Assembly (NCBI GenBank): GCA_913049755.1
Contig: CAJWXO010000035.1
Coordinates: 1-9,993, forward strand
DNA length: 9,993 nucleotides
Direction of reading: 5' to 3'
DNA from: an uncultured Cryomorphaceae bacterium
Lineage (GTDB): Bacteria; Bacteroidota; Bacteroidia; Flavobacteriales; Schleiferiaceae
Positions 1 through 6,659 of the stretch are shown piece by piece; the stretch's first letter is position 1, and every line of letters starts with the position of its first letter. The notes beneath the pieces are model-generated. The model was not told the origin of the DNA and ran no database searches. It worked only from the letters and a program-made list of their open reading frames with translations. The position numbers and the translations under genes are program-made.

Positions 1-419
1 TTCAATGGGAAATTCCGGAGACGCTGGAATTCCCGCTATATATGTGGCCCCTGGTCTTGTTTATGATCCTTTTCAGTGTTGGAATTGCCTGGTTAAAGGA
101 CATACCGGACATCAAAGGAGACCGCAATCATGGAATAAAAACGTTAGCTGTTAATCGCGGTTCTCGGTGGGCTTTTCGCGGAGCTATTTCTTTGGTGTCC
201 TTTTCTTATTTAACGCTCGTTCTCTGGGGCGGAGTTGGACTGCCTGGTTACAATACAGTATTCTTGTCTTCTTTTCATTTCGTTGTGTGGGGATTGTTTT
301 TATTGGGCTCTTCAAAAGCGAACCCCTTCATCAAGAAGGATGTAAAAGTATTTTACCAATTCTATTGGGTCTTGTTTTTTGTTGAGTACCTTTTTTACCC
401 ACTGGGGCTTGTACTTTAG
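1..419 (+). CDS. UbiA-family prenyltransferase, C-terminal part (homogentisate prenyltransferase-like)
   Basis: The gene is cut by the left edge; the reading frame is open from base 3 and stops at TAG 417-419, leaving about 138 residues. UbiA enzymes are integral membrane proteins that attach an isoprenoid chain to an aromatic acceptor during quinone, tocopherol or chlorophyll synthesis. The piece holds the second Asp-rich motif as KDIPDIKGDR followed by GIKTLAV, which together position the Mg-diphosphate of the prenyl donor. The D-x-P-D-x-x-G-D form is the one I associate with homogentisate phytyl/prenyltransferases; MenA, UbiA/COQ2 and chlorophyll synthases normally differ there. About four hydrophobic segments follow, one just before the motif and three after it, as expected for the C-terminal helices. 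The first Asp-rich motif (NDxxD type) lies outside the window. Family assignment is good; the acceptor is inferred from one motif only. Confidence 0.75.
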   Translation, partial: QWEIPETLEFPLYMWPLVLFMILFSVGIAWLKDIPDIKGDRNHGIKTLAVNRGSRWAFRGAISLVSFSYLTLVLWGGVGLPGYNTVFLSSFHFVVWGLFLLGSSKANPFIKKDVKVFYQFYWVLFFVEYLFYPLGLVL

Positions 420-439
420 TCAGGTCTGGTTCTGTCACA

Positions 440-669
440 TTAAGTTGAGGAATTTAGTAAAACTATGAATTTTTCAATTCGAAGGGCATGGGGGTTTGAA
501 GAGCATTGAAAGATTGCTATTAATCCCCAGCCGGAGCTTTTGCCGGTGAATGCTTTGCCATGGTTTTCCTTTGATAATCAACCCTTTTCCAAGGGTTACG
601 AGAGACCCCTACATAGTATTTATCGATTGCCTTTGAATGGAGAATGTATAAATAGTGAATGTTCGTCAT
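440..669 (-). pseudogene. Frameshifted remnant of a small GIY-YIG nuclease gene
   Basis: Reading the minus strand from ATG at 669 gives a 49-residue frame (stop 520-522) starting MTNIHYLYILHSKAIDKYYVG, the N-terminal half of a UvrC/URI-type GIY-YIG domain: the YLYIL strand, the YYVG motif and an Arg-rich helix (SRNPWKRV). After about residue 35 the similarity moves to the next frame, which reads HGKAFTGKSSGWGLIAIF, then SNPHALRIEKFI, and stops at 440-442. These correspond to the usual FT...W.l..lF segment and the helix with the catalytic glutamate. A single indel near 562-575 therefore splits the gene. The tail after RIEKFI lacks the usual basic KxxKSR end, so it may be decayed too. Joined, about 76 residues, slightly short for the family (about 80-100). 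It lies downstream of, and co-directional with, tRNA-Asn. An assembly error at the shift cannot be excluded. Confidence 0.7.
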
Positions 670-710
670 GCTCAACCTTTATAGCGGAGAACAGCGGGCC
701 TAAGGGCCAA

Positions 711-747
711 AAACAAAAAACTCCGCATTAATAAAATGCAGAGTTTT
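711..747 (-). terminator. Rho-independent terminator of tRNA-Asn
   Basis: Bases 717-723 (AAAACTC) pair with 741-747 (GAGTTTT), and GCAT/ATGC pairs continue inward past one mismatch, leaving a loop of about seven bases. On the minus strand the hairpin is followed by a T-rich run (TTTTTTGTTTTT). It begins five bases after the 3' end of the tRNA, so it most likely ends that transcript and separates it from the GIY-YIG remnant. Confidence 0.75.
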
Positions 748-751
748 ATTG

Positions 752-825
752 CTCCTCCTCTTGGGCTCGAACCAAGGACCCTCTGATTAACAGTCAGATG
801 CTCTAACCAACTGAGCTAAGGAGGA
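752..825 (-). tRNA. tRNA-Asn (anticodon GUU)
   Basis: On the minus strand the 74 bases fold into a complete cloverleaf. The acceptor stem is TCCTCCT with AGGAGGA; the D arm is GCTC-AGTTGGTTA-GAGC; the anticodon arm TCTGA-CTGTTAA-TCAGA has GTT at 791-789; the variable loop is five bases; the T arm is CTTGG-TTCGAGC-CCAAG. The discriminator base is G, as expected for tRNA-Asn. The 3' CCA is not encoded (the next bases read CAA), so it must be added by the CCA enzyme. All stems are fully paired. Confidence 0.97.
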
Positions 826-843
826 ATTTTCCTTTACGGGGTG

Positions 844-874
844 CAATAATACGAATAGACTCATATTACTACAA
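844..874 (-). promoter_or_regulatory. Predicted promoter of tRNA-Asn
   Basis: On the minus strand a TTG (874-872) is followed after exactly 20 bases by TATTATTG (851-844), one mismatch from the Bacteroidota -7 consensus TAnnTTTG. Transcription would start near 836-838, leaving a leader of about 12 bases before the mature tRNA 5' end. The spacing and position fit; it is a motif match only. Confidence 0.45.
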
Positions 875-884
875 GCTGTAAAGG

Positions 885-892
885 TATATTTG
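885..892 (+). promoter_or_regulatory. Predicted -7 element for the kinase/Hsp15 unit
   Basis: TATATTTG is an exact match to the Bacteroidota -7 consensus TAnnTTTG and lies 27 bases before the kinase ATG. No clear TTG is present about 20 bases upstream, so the -33 element is weak or missing. The short span back to the oppositely oriented tRNA promoter makes this a divergent promoter region. Confidence 0.4.
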
Positions 893-919
893 TACTAACC
901 ATAAAAAAAATAAAAGAAT

Positions 920-1834
920 ATGAGCTTACTTGTTGTCGGAACTGTTGCGTTTGATGGTCTAGAAACTCCGTTTGGAGTTCGTGAATCTATACTTGGAGGT
1001 TCTGCCACTTATATAGGCATGTCAGCTGGCTATTTTGTTGACCATGTAAATCTTGTTTCTGTCGTGGGGGGAGATTTCCCTGATGCGCATATTGATTTAT
1101 TAAAAAGGAAAAACATTGATACAGAGGGCCTTCAAATCATAAAAGAAGGGAAAACATTTTTTTGGAAAGGGAAGTACCATGTGGATATGAACAGCAGAGA
1201 TACTCTAGACACTCAATTAAATGTTCTAGAAAGCTTTGATCCGGTTATTCCAGACAATTACAAAGACTGTAAGTATTTAATGCTGGGCAATTTGGTCCCC
1301 GCTATACAATTGAGAGTTTTGGAACAATTAGAGAACAGACCTAAGCTCATTGTTATGGATACTATGAATTTATGGATGGATGCCACTTTGGATGATTTGA
1401 AAAAAATGATCAAATTGGTAGACGTTTTGACCATTAATGACGAAGAGGCGCGACAACTTGCTGAAGAAAACAATTTGGCAAAGGCTGCAGAGTTAATACA
1501 AACAATGGGGCCGAGTATATTGATTATTAAAAAAGGGGAGCATGGCGCATTATTATTTGGAAAAGAAGGAGAAATATTTTTTGCTCCAGCTCTTCCATTA
1601 AAGAATGTAATTGACCCTACTGGCGCAGGCGACACTTTTGCTGGAGGCTTTATGGGATATCTTTCGAAAACAGATGACATTTCATTTAATAATATGAAAA
1701 AAGCATTGATTTACGCATCAACAATGGCTTCTTTTTGTGTGGAGACTTTTGGCCCAGAAGGGCTAGAAAAACTCAAGAATGAGGACATAGAACTCCGAAG
1801 AAATGAGTTGACTAATCTTATAGATTTTAATTGA
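920..1834 (+). CDS. PfkB-family (ribokinase-like) sugar or nucleoside kinase
   Basis: A 304-residue soluble cytoplasmic protein of normal length for the PfkB family, which phosphorylates a hydroxymethyl group of sugars or nucleosides with ATP. The family's C-terminal signature is intact: DPTGAGDTFAGGF at about 232-244, with the anion-hole GAGD and the catalytic base Asp238. The N-terminal glycine pair (GGSATYIG, about 26-33) marks the substrate side, and LTINDEEA (about 170-177) and KKGEHGA (about 204-210) are typical core strands. The substrate cannot be fixed from sequence; adenosine/ribokinase-like relatives are common and the name should stay generic. Ten bases separate it from the downstream Hsp15-like gene on the same strand, so the two are probably co-transcribed. 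The ATG at 920 is the natural start: it begins the first beta strand (MSLLVVGTVAFD) directly. The leader is A-rich without a strong Shine-Dalgarno site, normal for this phylum. Confidence 0.9.
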   Translation: MSLLVVGTVAFDGLETPFGVRESILGGSATYIGMSAGYFVDHVNLVSVVGGDFPDAHIDLLKRKNIDTEGLQIIKEGKTFFWKGKYHVDMNSRDTLDTQLNVLESFDPVIPDNYKDCKYLMLGNLVPAIQLRVLEQLENRPKLIVMDTMNLWMDATLDDLKKMIKLVDVLTINDEEARQLAEENNLAKAAELIQTMGPSILIIKKGEHGALLFGKEGEIFFAPALPLKNVIDPTGAGDTFAGGFMGYLSKTDDISFNNMKKALIYASTMASFCVETFGPEGLEKLKNEDIELRRNELTNLIDFN

Positions 1835-1844
1835 ATTTCCTCAA

Positions 1845-2204
1845 ATGCGTGCTGATAGTTTTTTCTGGTCAATTAGATTATTTAAAACTCGAAGTTTAGC
1901 GGCTGCAGGAATTAAATCGGGCAAGGTTTCAATTTCAGATATTGTAATTAAGCCAAGTAGAGTTTTAAAAATAGGAGAAATATTTAGAATAAGACATAAA
2001 GGTTATTATACTACTCATATGGTTATGGATTTTCCAAAATCTCGTGTAAAAATGACACTTGTTGAAAACTTTATGAAAACGACGACTCCCAGTGAAGAAA
2101 TTGAGAAGAGAAAATTATTGAATTTGGCTCTAAAAATCAATAGTAACGGAAGGTCTGGGAGGCCAACAAAACGAGATAGAAGGGATTTAGATGGATGGTA
2201 TTAG
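1845..2204 (+). CDS. hslR: S4-domain RNA-binding protein, Hsp15 (HslR) family
   Basis: A 119-residue basic protein. Residues 1 to about 60 form an S4 RNA-binding fold: MRADSFFWSIRLFKTRSLAAAGIKSGKVSIS, then KPSRVLKIGEIFRIR, matching the Hsp15 pattern (MR.DkfLW..R.fKTRslA, followed by kPS..vk.Gd). The C-terminal end GRPTKRDRRDLDGW matches the basic tail RPtKrdRR-l of Hsp15 proteins. In E. coli, Hsp15 binds free 50S subunits still carrying a nascent chain and helps recycle stalled ribosomes; by homology this protein should act on the large subunit too. It follows the kinase after ten bases and so is probably the second gene of that transcript. No terminator is visible after it, so read-through toward the receptor gene is possible. 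Confidence 0.85.
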   Translation: MRADSFFWSIRLFKTRSLAAAGIKSGKVSISDIVIKPSRVLKIGEIFRIRHKGYYTTHMVMDFPKSRVKMTLVENFMKTTTPSEEIEKRKLLNLALKINSNGRSGRPTKRDRRDLDGWY

Positions 2205-2336
2205 TTGTTCATTTTGTCGATTTTACGGCTAATTCTTAAGTATTTAATGTTTGATTAATATTTTAGCAATAGAGACTAAGATCTTTTGTGTTTTATTTGT
2301 GTGATGAACCCCTAAACAAATAATAAAAAAGGATTT

Positions 2337-4766
2337 ATGAAACAAAAATCAACTCTAGTCAAACAACTTCTTTTTGGTGCATTTGTTAGCCTAGGCTTTA
2401 CCGCCGCTGGCCAGACAACTGTAGCAAAAAACATCGATGAAATTGCGGATGTTAAAGCAATGGAAAAAATTGATTCGATGTATACAGAACTTGATGAAAT
2501 AAAAATTATTTCATCATATGCGATAGATCGTAAAACACCTGTTGCGTACTCTACATTATCTGTTAAAACAATTAATGAGCAGCTGGGATCTCAAGAACTT
2601 CCGGAGGTATTAAAAATGACACCTGCCGTTTATGCCACAAAACAAGGTGGTGGTGTCGGTGATGCTCGAATTAATATTCGTGGATTTGATCAAACTAATA
2701 TCGCTGTACTCATTAATGGTGTTCCTGTCAACGATATGGAGAGTGGTAAAGTTTATTGGTCAAATTGGGCAGGTCTTGGTGATGCGATTCAGACAATTCA
2801 GGTTCAAAGAGGACTTGGAGCTTCTCGATTAGCGATCAACTCTGTAGGTGGAACTATGAACTTAATCACGAAGTCTACAAATTCAAAAGAATCAACTTTT
2901 GCAGAATTTTCTGCTACCGACTACGGAAAATATAAGGCTCTGATCGGTTATAATTCAGGGAAATTGGCAAATAATTCTGCAATGTCTGTGGTGTTATCTT
3001 CAACGCAAGGAAACGGTTGGGCAAATGGCACTTATGTAAAGGCTTATTCTTACTTCTTTTCTTACGCTAAAGAGTTAAGTAAAAATCATCGTCTTGTATT
3101 TACTGCTCTTGGAGCTCCTCAGGAGCACGGGCAACGTGACCGAATGCTTAGTCGTGCAGAAGTAACACAGTTCGGAGGTAAGTATAACAAAGACCTTGGC
3201 TATATCACCAACGAAGACGGCGATATGGTTGAACTTAATCAGCGAAACAATTATTATCACAAGCCACAAGTAGCCTTGAACCACTATTGGAATATTGATA
3301 GTAAATCACAACTAAACACATCGGCATATTTTTCATTTGGACATGGTGGAGGCTCTGGCCCTCTTGGAGATTATGCTCCTGTATACGGTAATGGTGCTGG
3401 CGATATGAATGGTTACATAAACTGGGATGCTGCAGTCACTGATAATGAAGCTTCAGCTGATGGCGGATCTGCTACTATTTTAAGAAATTCAGTAAATAAT
3501 CACACATGGTTTGGCGCTCTTTCTACATATTCACGAAAGATAAATGACAATCTTAATTTGATTGCAGGTATTGATGCTCGTACTTATACCGGAGAGCATT
3601 TCCGTGAGGTTAGAAATTTACTTGGTGGGCAACATTGGGAAGAAAAGTATAAATATGCTGTTGATTCTCGGCCCTCCCAAAATATGGGTATAAGTTCTAA
3701 TGCTACATCTTATTGGAATGTATTTGCTGAAACTGCTCCTGAAAATCGTATCGCATACGATAACGATGGGCAAGTTGGTTATGGAGGAGCATTTGGACAA
3801 TTTGAATATTCTAAAGACAAACTATCTGCTTTTCTTGCAGGAAGTGTATCAAGCACAACTTATACAAGGATTGATAGATACAACTATTTAGAGGTGCCCA
3901 CTCAAACTTCAGAATCGATTACTCTTCCGGGGTATAATTTTAAGTTAGGGGCTAACTATAATGTGGATGAATTCAATAATATTTATGTTAACTACGGTCT
4001 TTATTCAAGAGCTCCATTTTTTGGATTTATGTTTCAGAATTATCAAAACATTCTCTCGGATAACATTGTAAATGAAGGTGTGCAGTCATTTGAAGTTGGT
4101 TATGGATATAAATCAAAAATTACTTCTTTAAATGTCAATGCGTATAGAACGATATGGTCAAATAAGACACTATTGTCAGGTCGCATACCGACAGCTGATG
4201 GAGGAACAACTAGAGCTCTTATCCAGGGGATTGGCGCTGTTCACCAAGGTGTAGAATTGGAGATGACCACAAAAGTTTCTAATGACATATCAATAGGGGC
4301 AATAGCTTCTGCAGGTGACTGGAGATGGTCAGGAGATGCAACTTATCAGTTGCAATCAGATATTGACCAATCAATCACCGAAGGTGCTGCGTATACAGAT
4401 GGTCTGTATGTGGGAAATGCTCCGCAGACTCAATTGGGAGGAAGAGCTCGTTGGCAGTTTACCGATGTTCTTGATTTTGGAGCCACCTATATCTACAACG
4501 ATAGATTATATGCTTCTTATGATCCTTCTGATTATGAAACTGAGGCAGATAAATCTCAGCCATATCAATTGCAATCATTTGGCCAACTAGACCTTCGGTT
4601 TGGCTGGAAGACTTCAGATAAAGGATACCTCCAAGTTCAATGTTTTAATGCTTTGGATTATCAAGGGTTCATTGAAGGAGTAAACAATTCTGATGGAACA
4701 GATATACGATATGGATTTACTAACTGGGGCCGAAACTTCAACATCAGTTACAAAATCAATTTCTAA
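2337..4766 (+). CDS. TonB-dependent outer-membrane receptor
   Basis: An 809-residue outer-membrane beta-barrel that would import a ligand using TonB-ExbB-ExbD energy. Residues 1-25 are a signal peptide (basic KQKS..K, then a hydrophobic stretch ending TAAG). A TonB-box-like segment ELDEIKIISS is at about 51-60. The plug follows (about 66-180), with TPVAYSTLS, LPEVLKMTPAVYA, the INIRGF motif at 112-117, INGVPVNDMESGKVYWSNW and SVGGTMNLITK. The rest is strand-rich barrel ending in NFNISYKINF, the aromatic C terminus recognised by the BAM machinery. There is no N-terminal carboxypeptidase-regulatory-like domain and no SusD partner, so it is not a typical SusC polysaccharide transporter. It looks more like the iron-chelate (FecA-type) group, but the ligand is not determined. 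An AAGGA five bases before the ATG supports the start. It is flanked by a 132-base leader and a strong terminator, so is probably monocistronic. Confidence 0.92.
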   Translation: MKQKSTLVKQLLFGAFVSLGFTAAGQTTVAKNIDEIADVKAMEKIDSMYTELDEIKIISSYAIDRKTPVAYSTLSVKTINEQLGSQELPEVLKMTPAVYATKQGGGVGDARINIRGFDQTNIAVLINGVPVNDMESGKVYWSNWAGLGDAIQTIQVQRGLGASRLAINSVGGTMNLITKSTNSKESTFAEFSATDYGKYKALIGYNSGKLANNSAMSVVLSSTQGNGWANGTYVKAYSYFFSYAKELSKNHRLVFTALGAPQEHGQRDRMLSRAEVTQFGGKYNKDLGYITNEDGDMVELNQRNNYYHKPQVALNHYWNIDSKSQLNTSAYFSFGHGGGSGPLGDYAPVYGNGAGDMNGYINWDAAVTDNEASADGGSATILRNSVNNHTWFGALSTYSRKINDNLNLIAGIDARTYTGEHFREVRNLLGGQHWEEKYKYAVDSRPSQNMGISSNATSYWNVFAETAPENRIAYDNDGQVGYGGAFGQFEYSKDKLSAFLAGSVSSTTYTRIDRYNYLEVPTQTSESITLPGYNFKLGANYNVDEFNNIYVNYGLYSRAPFFGFMFQNYQNILSDNIVNEGVQSFEVGYGYKSKITSLNVNAYRTIWSNKTLLSGRIPTADGGTTRALIQGIGAVHQGVELEMTTKVSNDISIGAIASAGDWRWSGDATYQLQSDIDQSITEGAAYTDGLYVGNAPQTQLGGRARWQFTDVLDFGATYIYNDRLYASYDPSDYETEADKSQPYQLQSFGQLDLRFGWKTSDKGYLQVQCFNALDYQGFIEGVNNSDGTDIRYGFTNWGRNFNISYKINF

Positions 4767-4789
4767 TTAGATCCTAATTATTTAGGAAA

Positions 4790-4819
4790 GGGGGGTTATA
4801 TTTTAACCCCCCTTTTTTT
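4790..4819 (+). terminator. Rho-independent terminator of the receptor gene
   Basis: A perfect nine-pair stem, GGGGGGTTA at 4790-4798 with TAACCCCCC at 4804-4812, has a five-base loop and is followed by seven T residues. It lies 23 bases after the receptor stop codon. The T run overlaps the stop codon of the convergent carrier-protein gene; on the minus strand the hairpin is followed only by TTTCC, so it would be weaker in that direction. Confidence 0.9.
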
Positions 4820-5288
4820 ATGATTCAAACGAAATAATCAAGGTGTTTTTCTCTATCGTTTGATCTTTTTTCACATGCACCTGTTTTACGACCCCATCGA
4901 TGGGGGATTTTATAATATTTTCCATTTTCATAGCTTCTAGAATTATGACACTCTCTCCCTTTGCTATAGTGTCTCCTTCTGAGAATTTAACTTCTAATAC
5001 GAGCCCTGGCATAGGAGCAAAAATTTGATCTACTTTAGCTTTGCTGCCATCATCCATACCTAGTTTTTCAAGCATTTCATCTAGGCCAGATTTTGAATTC
5101 ACGTTATATTTAATACCATTGATCCACCATGAACTGTTTTTAGTTTTAGGATCATTTTTTATCAGAAAAGCACGCAGGTGTTGAGGCCCCTTCTGTATGC
5201 GATATTCAGTATCACTTAATTTTATAATATCTACTTTGACATCTGAATTAAACTCAATTGTCTTTTTTTGATTGACTAAATACTTCAT
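4818..5288 (-). CDS. Biotin carboxyl carrier protein (acetyl/propionyl-CoA carboxylase type)
   Basis: The chosen start (ATG at 5288) gives 156 residues. The C-terminal biotinyl domain (about 88-156) is complete: FAPMPGLV, then EAMKMEN with the biotin-accepting Lys121, then SPIDGVV and a closing strand TLIISFES. The lysine carries CO2 as carboxybiotin between the biotin carboxylase and carboxyltransferase subunits. The N-terminal 85 residues resemble the poorly conserved front part of Bacteroidota acyl-CoA carboxylase carrier subunits; the APMPG motif points to this type rather than AccB of fatty-acid synthesis. No carboxylase or carboxyltransferase gene is adjacent within the window. The frame stays open to 5357 (MKNLYNHN...), but that start would overlap the rseP start and adds residues unlike the family, so I prefer the internal Met. 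It is divergent from rseP across 48 bases. Confidence 0.85.
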   Translation of the reverse strand: MKYLVNQKKTIEFNSDVKVDIIKLSDTEYRIQKGPQHLRAFLIKNDPKTKNSSWWINGIKYNVNSKSGLDEMLEKLGMDDGSKAKVDQIFAPMPGLVLEVKFSEGDTIAKGESVIILEAMKMENIIKSPIDGVVKQVHVKKDQTIEKNTLIISFES

Positions 5289-5292
5289 TGTA

Positions 5293-5323
5293 TTGCCGAA
5301 GTTAAGAAGGCATTGTACCTTCG
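5293..5323 (+). promoter_or_regulatory. Predicted rseP promoter
   Basis: TTG (5293-5295) is followed after exactly 20 bases by TACCTTCG (5316-5323), one mismatch from TAnnTTTG. Transcription would begin near 5330, a few bases before the rseP ATG at 5337, giving a very short leader. Confidence 0.5.
5297..5304 (-). promoter_or_regulatory. Possible -7 element of the carrier-protein gene
   Basis: On the minus strand TAACTTCG is the same one-mismatch variant of TAnnTTTG as in the opposing rseP promoter. It lies eight bases before the carrier-protein ATG at 5288, implying a nearly leaderless message. No TTG is found at the usual distance upstream, so support is limited. Confidence 0.25.
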
Positions 5324-5336
5324 TCGCACTTTTATT

Positions 5337-6653
5337 ATGATTATACAAATTCTTCAATTTATTCTTGGCCTTTCCTTATTGGTGGTTCTTCATGAACTAG
5401 GCCATTTTATTCCTGCTATTGCCTTTAAAACTCGGGTCGAAAAGTTCTATCTCTTTTTTGATCCATGGTTTTCATTAGTTAAAACTAAAATAAGGGGAAC
5501 AGAGGTCGGCATTGGCTGGCTTCCTCTTGGCGGATATGTAAAAATTTCGGGTATGGTTGACGAGTCAATGGATAAGGACCAAATGTCCAAACCCCCTGAA
5601 CCTCATGAATTTCGCTCTAAACCCGCATGGCAGAGACTAATCATTCTCTTGGGTGGTGTCACCGTTAATTTTATTGTTGCTATAGTTATATACTCTGGAA
5701 TGATGGCCTATTATGGAGATACGTATGTCTCTAATGAAAGCTTAAAAGATGGCATTTGGGTCAATGAATTGGGACGTGAATTGGGCTTGGAAACAGGTGA
5801 TAGAATAATTGCTATCGATGGAAATAATCTGGATAGATTTTCAGATATAAGTATTGAAATGCTTCTAGGTTCAGGTTCAATGATGCAAATCTCTCGTGAA
5901 AATAAAATTATTACTTTACCGATAACTACGGATTTTGTTGCAAAAGCAATAGAGTCTAAAGCTCCGTGGATGACACCAAGAATCCCTTATTTTGTGAAAG
6001 ATTTTGTAGAAGGATCGCCTGCAGAAAAAGCAGGTATACTTCCTGGAGATAAAATTATCTCTTTAAACGGACAGAGTATGCCATATTTTGATCAATATAT
6101 AAGTGAAATTCCAAATTTTGCTGGGGAAGAAGTAACTATTGGAGTTCTAAGAGCGGACAGTAAACTATCTTATACTTTTAACATTGGAGATAATGGCCAG
6201 ATGGGCGTTTATTATAAACGTAATTTATCAGAATTATTTCCCTTAACAACCGTTAAGTATAGTGGTTTTGGAGCGGTCAAAGAAGGATGGAATCAAGGAG
6301 TTACTAAATTGGGGTTTTATATACGTCAGGTAAAACTAATATTTCAACCTGAAACAGGAGCATATAAGGAAGCAGGAGGGTTCATTGCAATTCTTCAGCA
6401 ATACCCAACGGAATGGGATTGGCATCACTTTTGGAGTTTCACGGCCTTTTTAAGCCTTGCCCTAGGGTTTTTGAATATTCTACCCATTCCTGCTCTTGAT
6501 GGAGGGCATGTGGTCTTTGTCTTAATTGAAATGATAACGGGAAAAGTTCCGTCAACTAAAGTTATGGAGACCGCCCAGATGATCGGATTTTTTCTTCTTT
6601 TTGGATTATTCTTACTGGTAAACGGAAACGATGTATTTAAGCTTTTCCAGTAG
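5337..6653 (+). CDS. rseP: RseP-family site-2 protease (M50 zinc metalloprotease)
   Basis: A 438-residue inner-membrane protease that cuts substrates within the membrane plane; in E. coli RseP cleaves the anti-sigma factor RseA and remnant signal peptides. The first membrane segment holds the zinc site HELGH at 19-23, followed by the typical Bacteroidota stretch FYLFFDPWFSL and GWLPLGGYVKISGM. A second hydrophobic segment begins at RLIILLGG (about 105-130). Two PDZ-like regions follow, a degenerate one (about 134-190) and a clear one with GSPAEKAGILPGDKIISLNG (about 222-241). The third zinc ligand is in NILPIPALDGGH, Asp388, ahead of the last membrane helix. I chose the ATG at 5337 because it puts the family's short hydrophobic N terminus first; an upstream TTG at 5313 would add eight residues and lie inside the predicted promoter. 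No anti-sigma or sigma gene is nearby, so the substrate is unknown. It converges on the ZIP gene with only six bases between. Confidence 0.93.
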   Translation: MIIQILQFILGLSLLVVLHELGHFIPAIAFKTRVEKFYLFFDPWFSLVKTKIRGTEVGIGWLPLGGYVKISGMVDESMDKDQMSKPPEPHEFRSKPAWQRLIILLGGVTVNFIVAIVIYSGMMAYYGDTYVSNESLKDGIWVNELGRELGLETGDRIIAIDGNNLDRFSDISIEMLLGSGSMMQISRENKIITLPITTDFVAKAIESKAPWMTPRIPYFVKDFVEGSPAEKAGILPGDKIISLNGQSMPYFDQYISEIPNFAGEEVTIGVLRADSKLSYTFNIGDNGQMGVYYKRNLSELFPLTTVKYSGFGAVKEGWNQGVTKLGFYIRQVKLIFQPETGAYKEAGGFIAILQQYPTEWDWHHFWSFTAFLSLALGFLNILPIPALDGGHVVFVLIEMITGKVPSTKVMETAQMIGFFLLFGLFLLVNGNDVFKLFQ

Positions 6654-6659
6654 TTTCAA

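Noticed and set aside
580..597. Inverted repeat AACCCTT-N4-AAGGGTT as a possible terminator or operator
   Set aside because: It falls within the RNPWKRV codons of the GIY-YIG remnant and has no T run, so it is probably coding coincidence.
540..731. Plus-strand 63-codon frame between the prenyltransferase gene and the tRNA
   Set aside because: It needs a TTG start, has no recognisable similarity, and runs opposite to the clear GIY-YIG similarity on the minus strand and through the tRNA terminator.
1258..1680. 140-codon minus-strand frame inside the kinase gene
   Set aside because: It is antisense to the conserved PfkB core including the DPTGAGD motif and shows no family pattern of its own.
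2205..2336. Promoter or riboswitch in the leader of the TonB receptor gene
   Set aside because: No TTG-N20-TAnnTTTG pair, no stable hairpin and no recognisable riboswitch core could be found; only AT-rich sequence and an AAGGA before the ATG are seen.
4773..4786. CCTAA-N4-TTAGG as a second metalloregulator site after the receptor gene
   Set aside because: The half sites are in the opposite order to the operator upstream of the ZIP gene, the stem is only five pairs, and it lies at a gene's 3' end next to a terminator.
5289..5357. N-terminal 23-residue extension of the biotin carrier protein
   Set aside because: It would overlap the rseP start codon and promoter, and the extra residues are not family-like; the internal Met at 5288 fits better.
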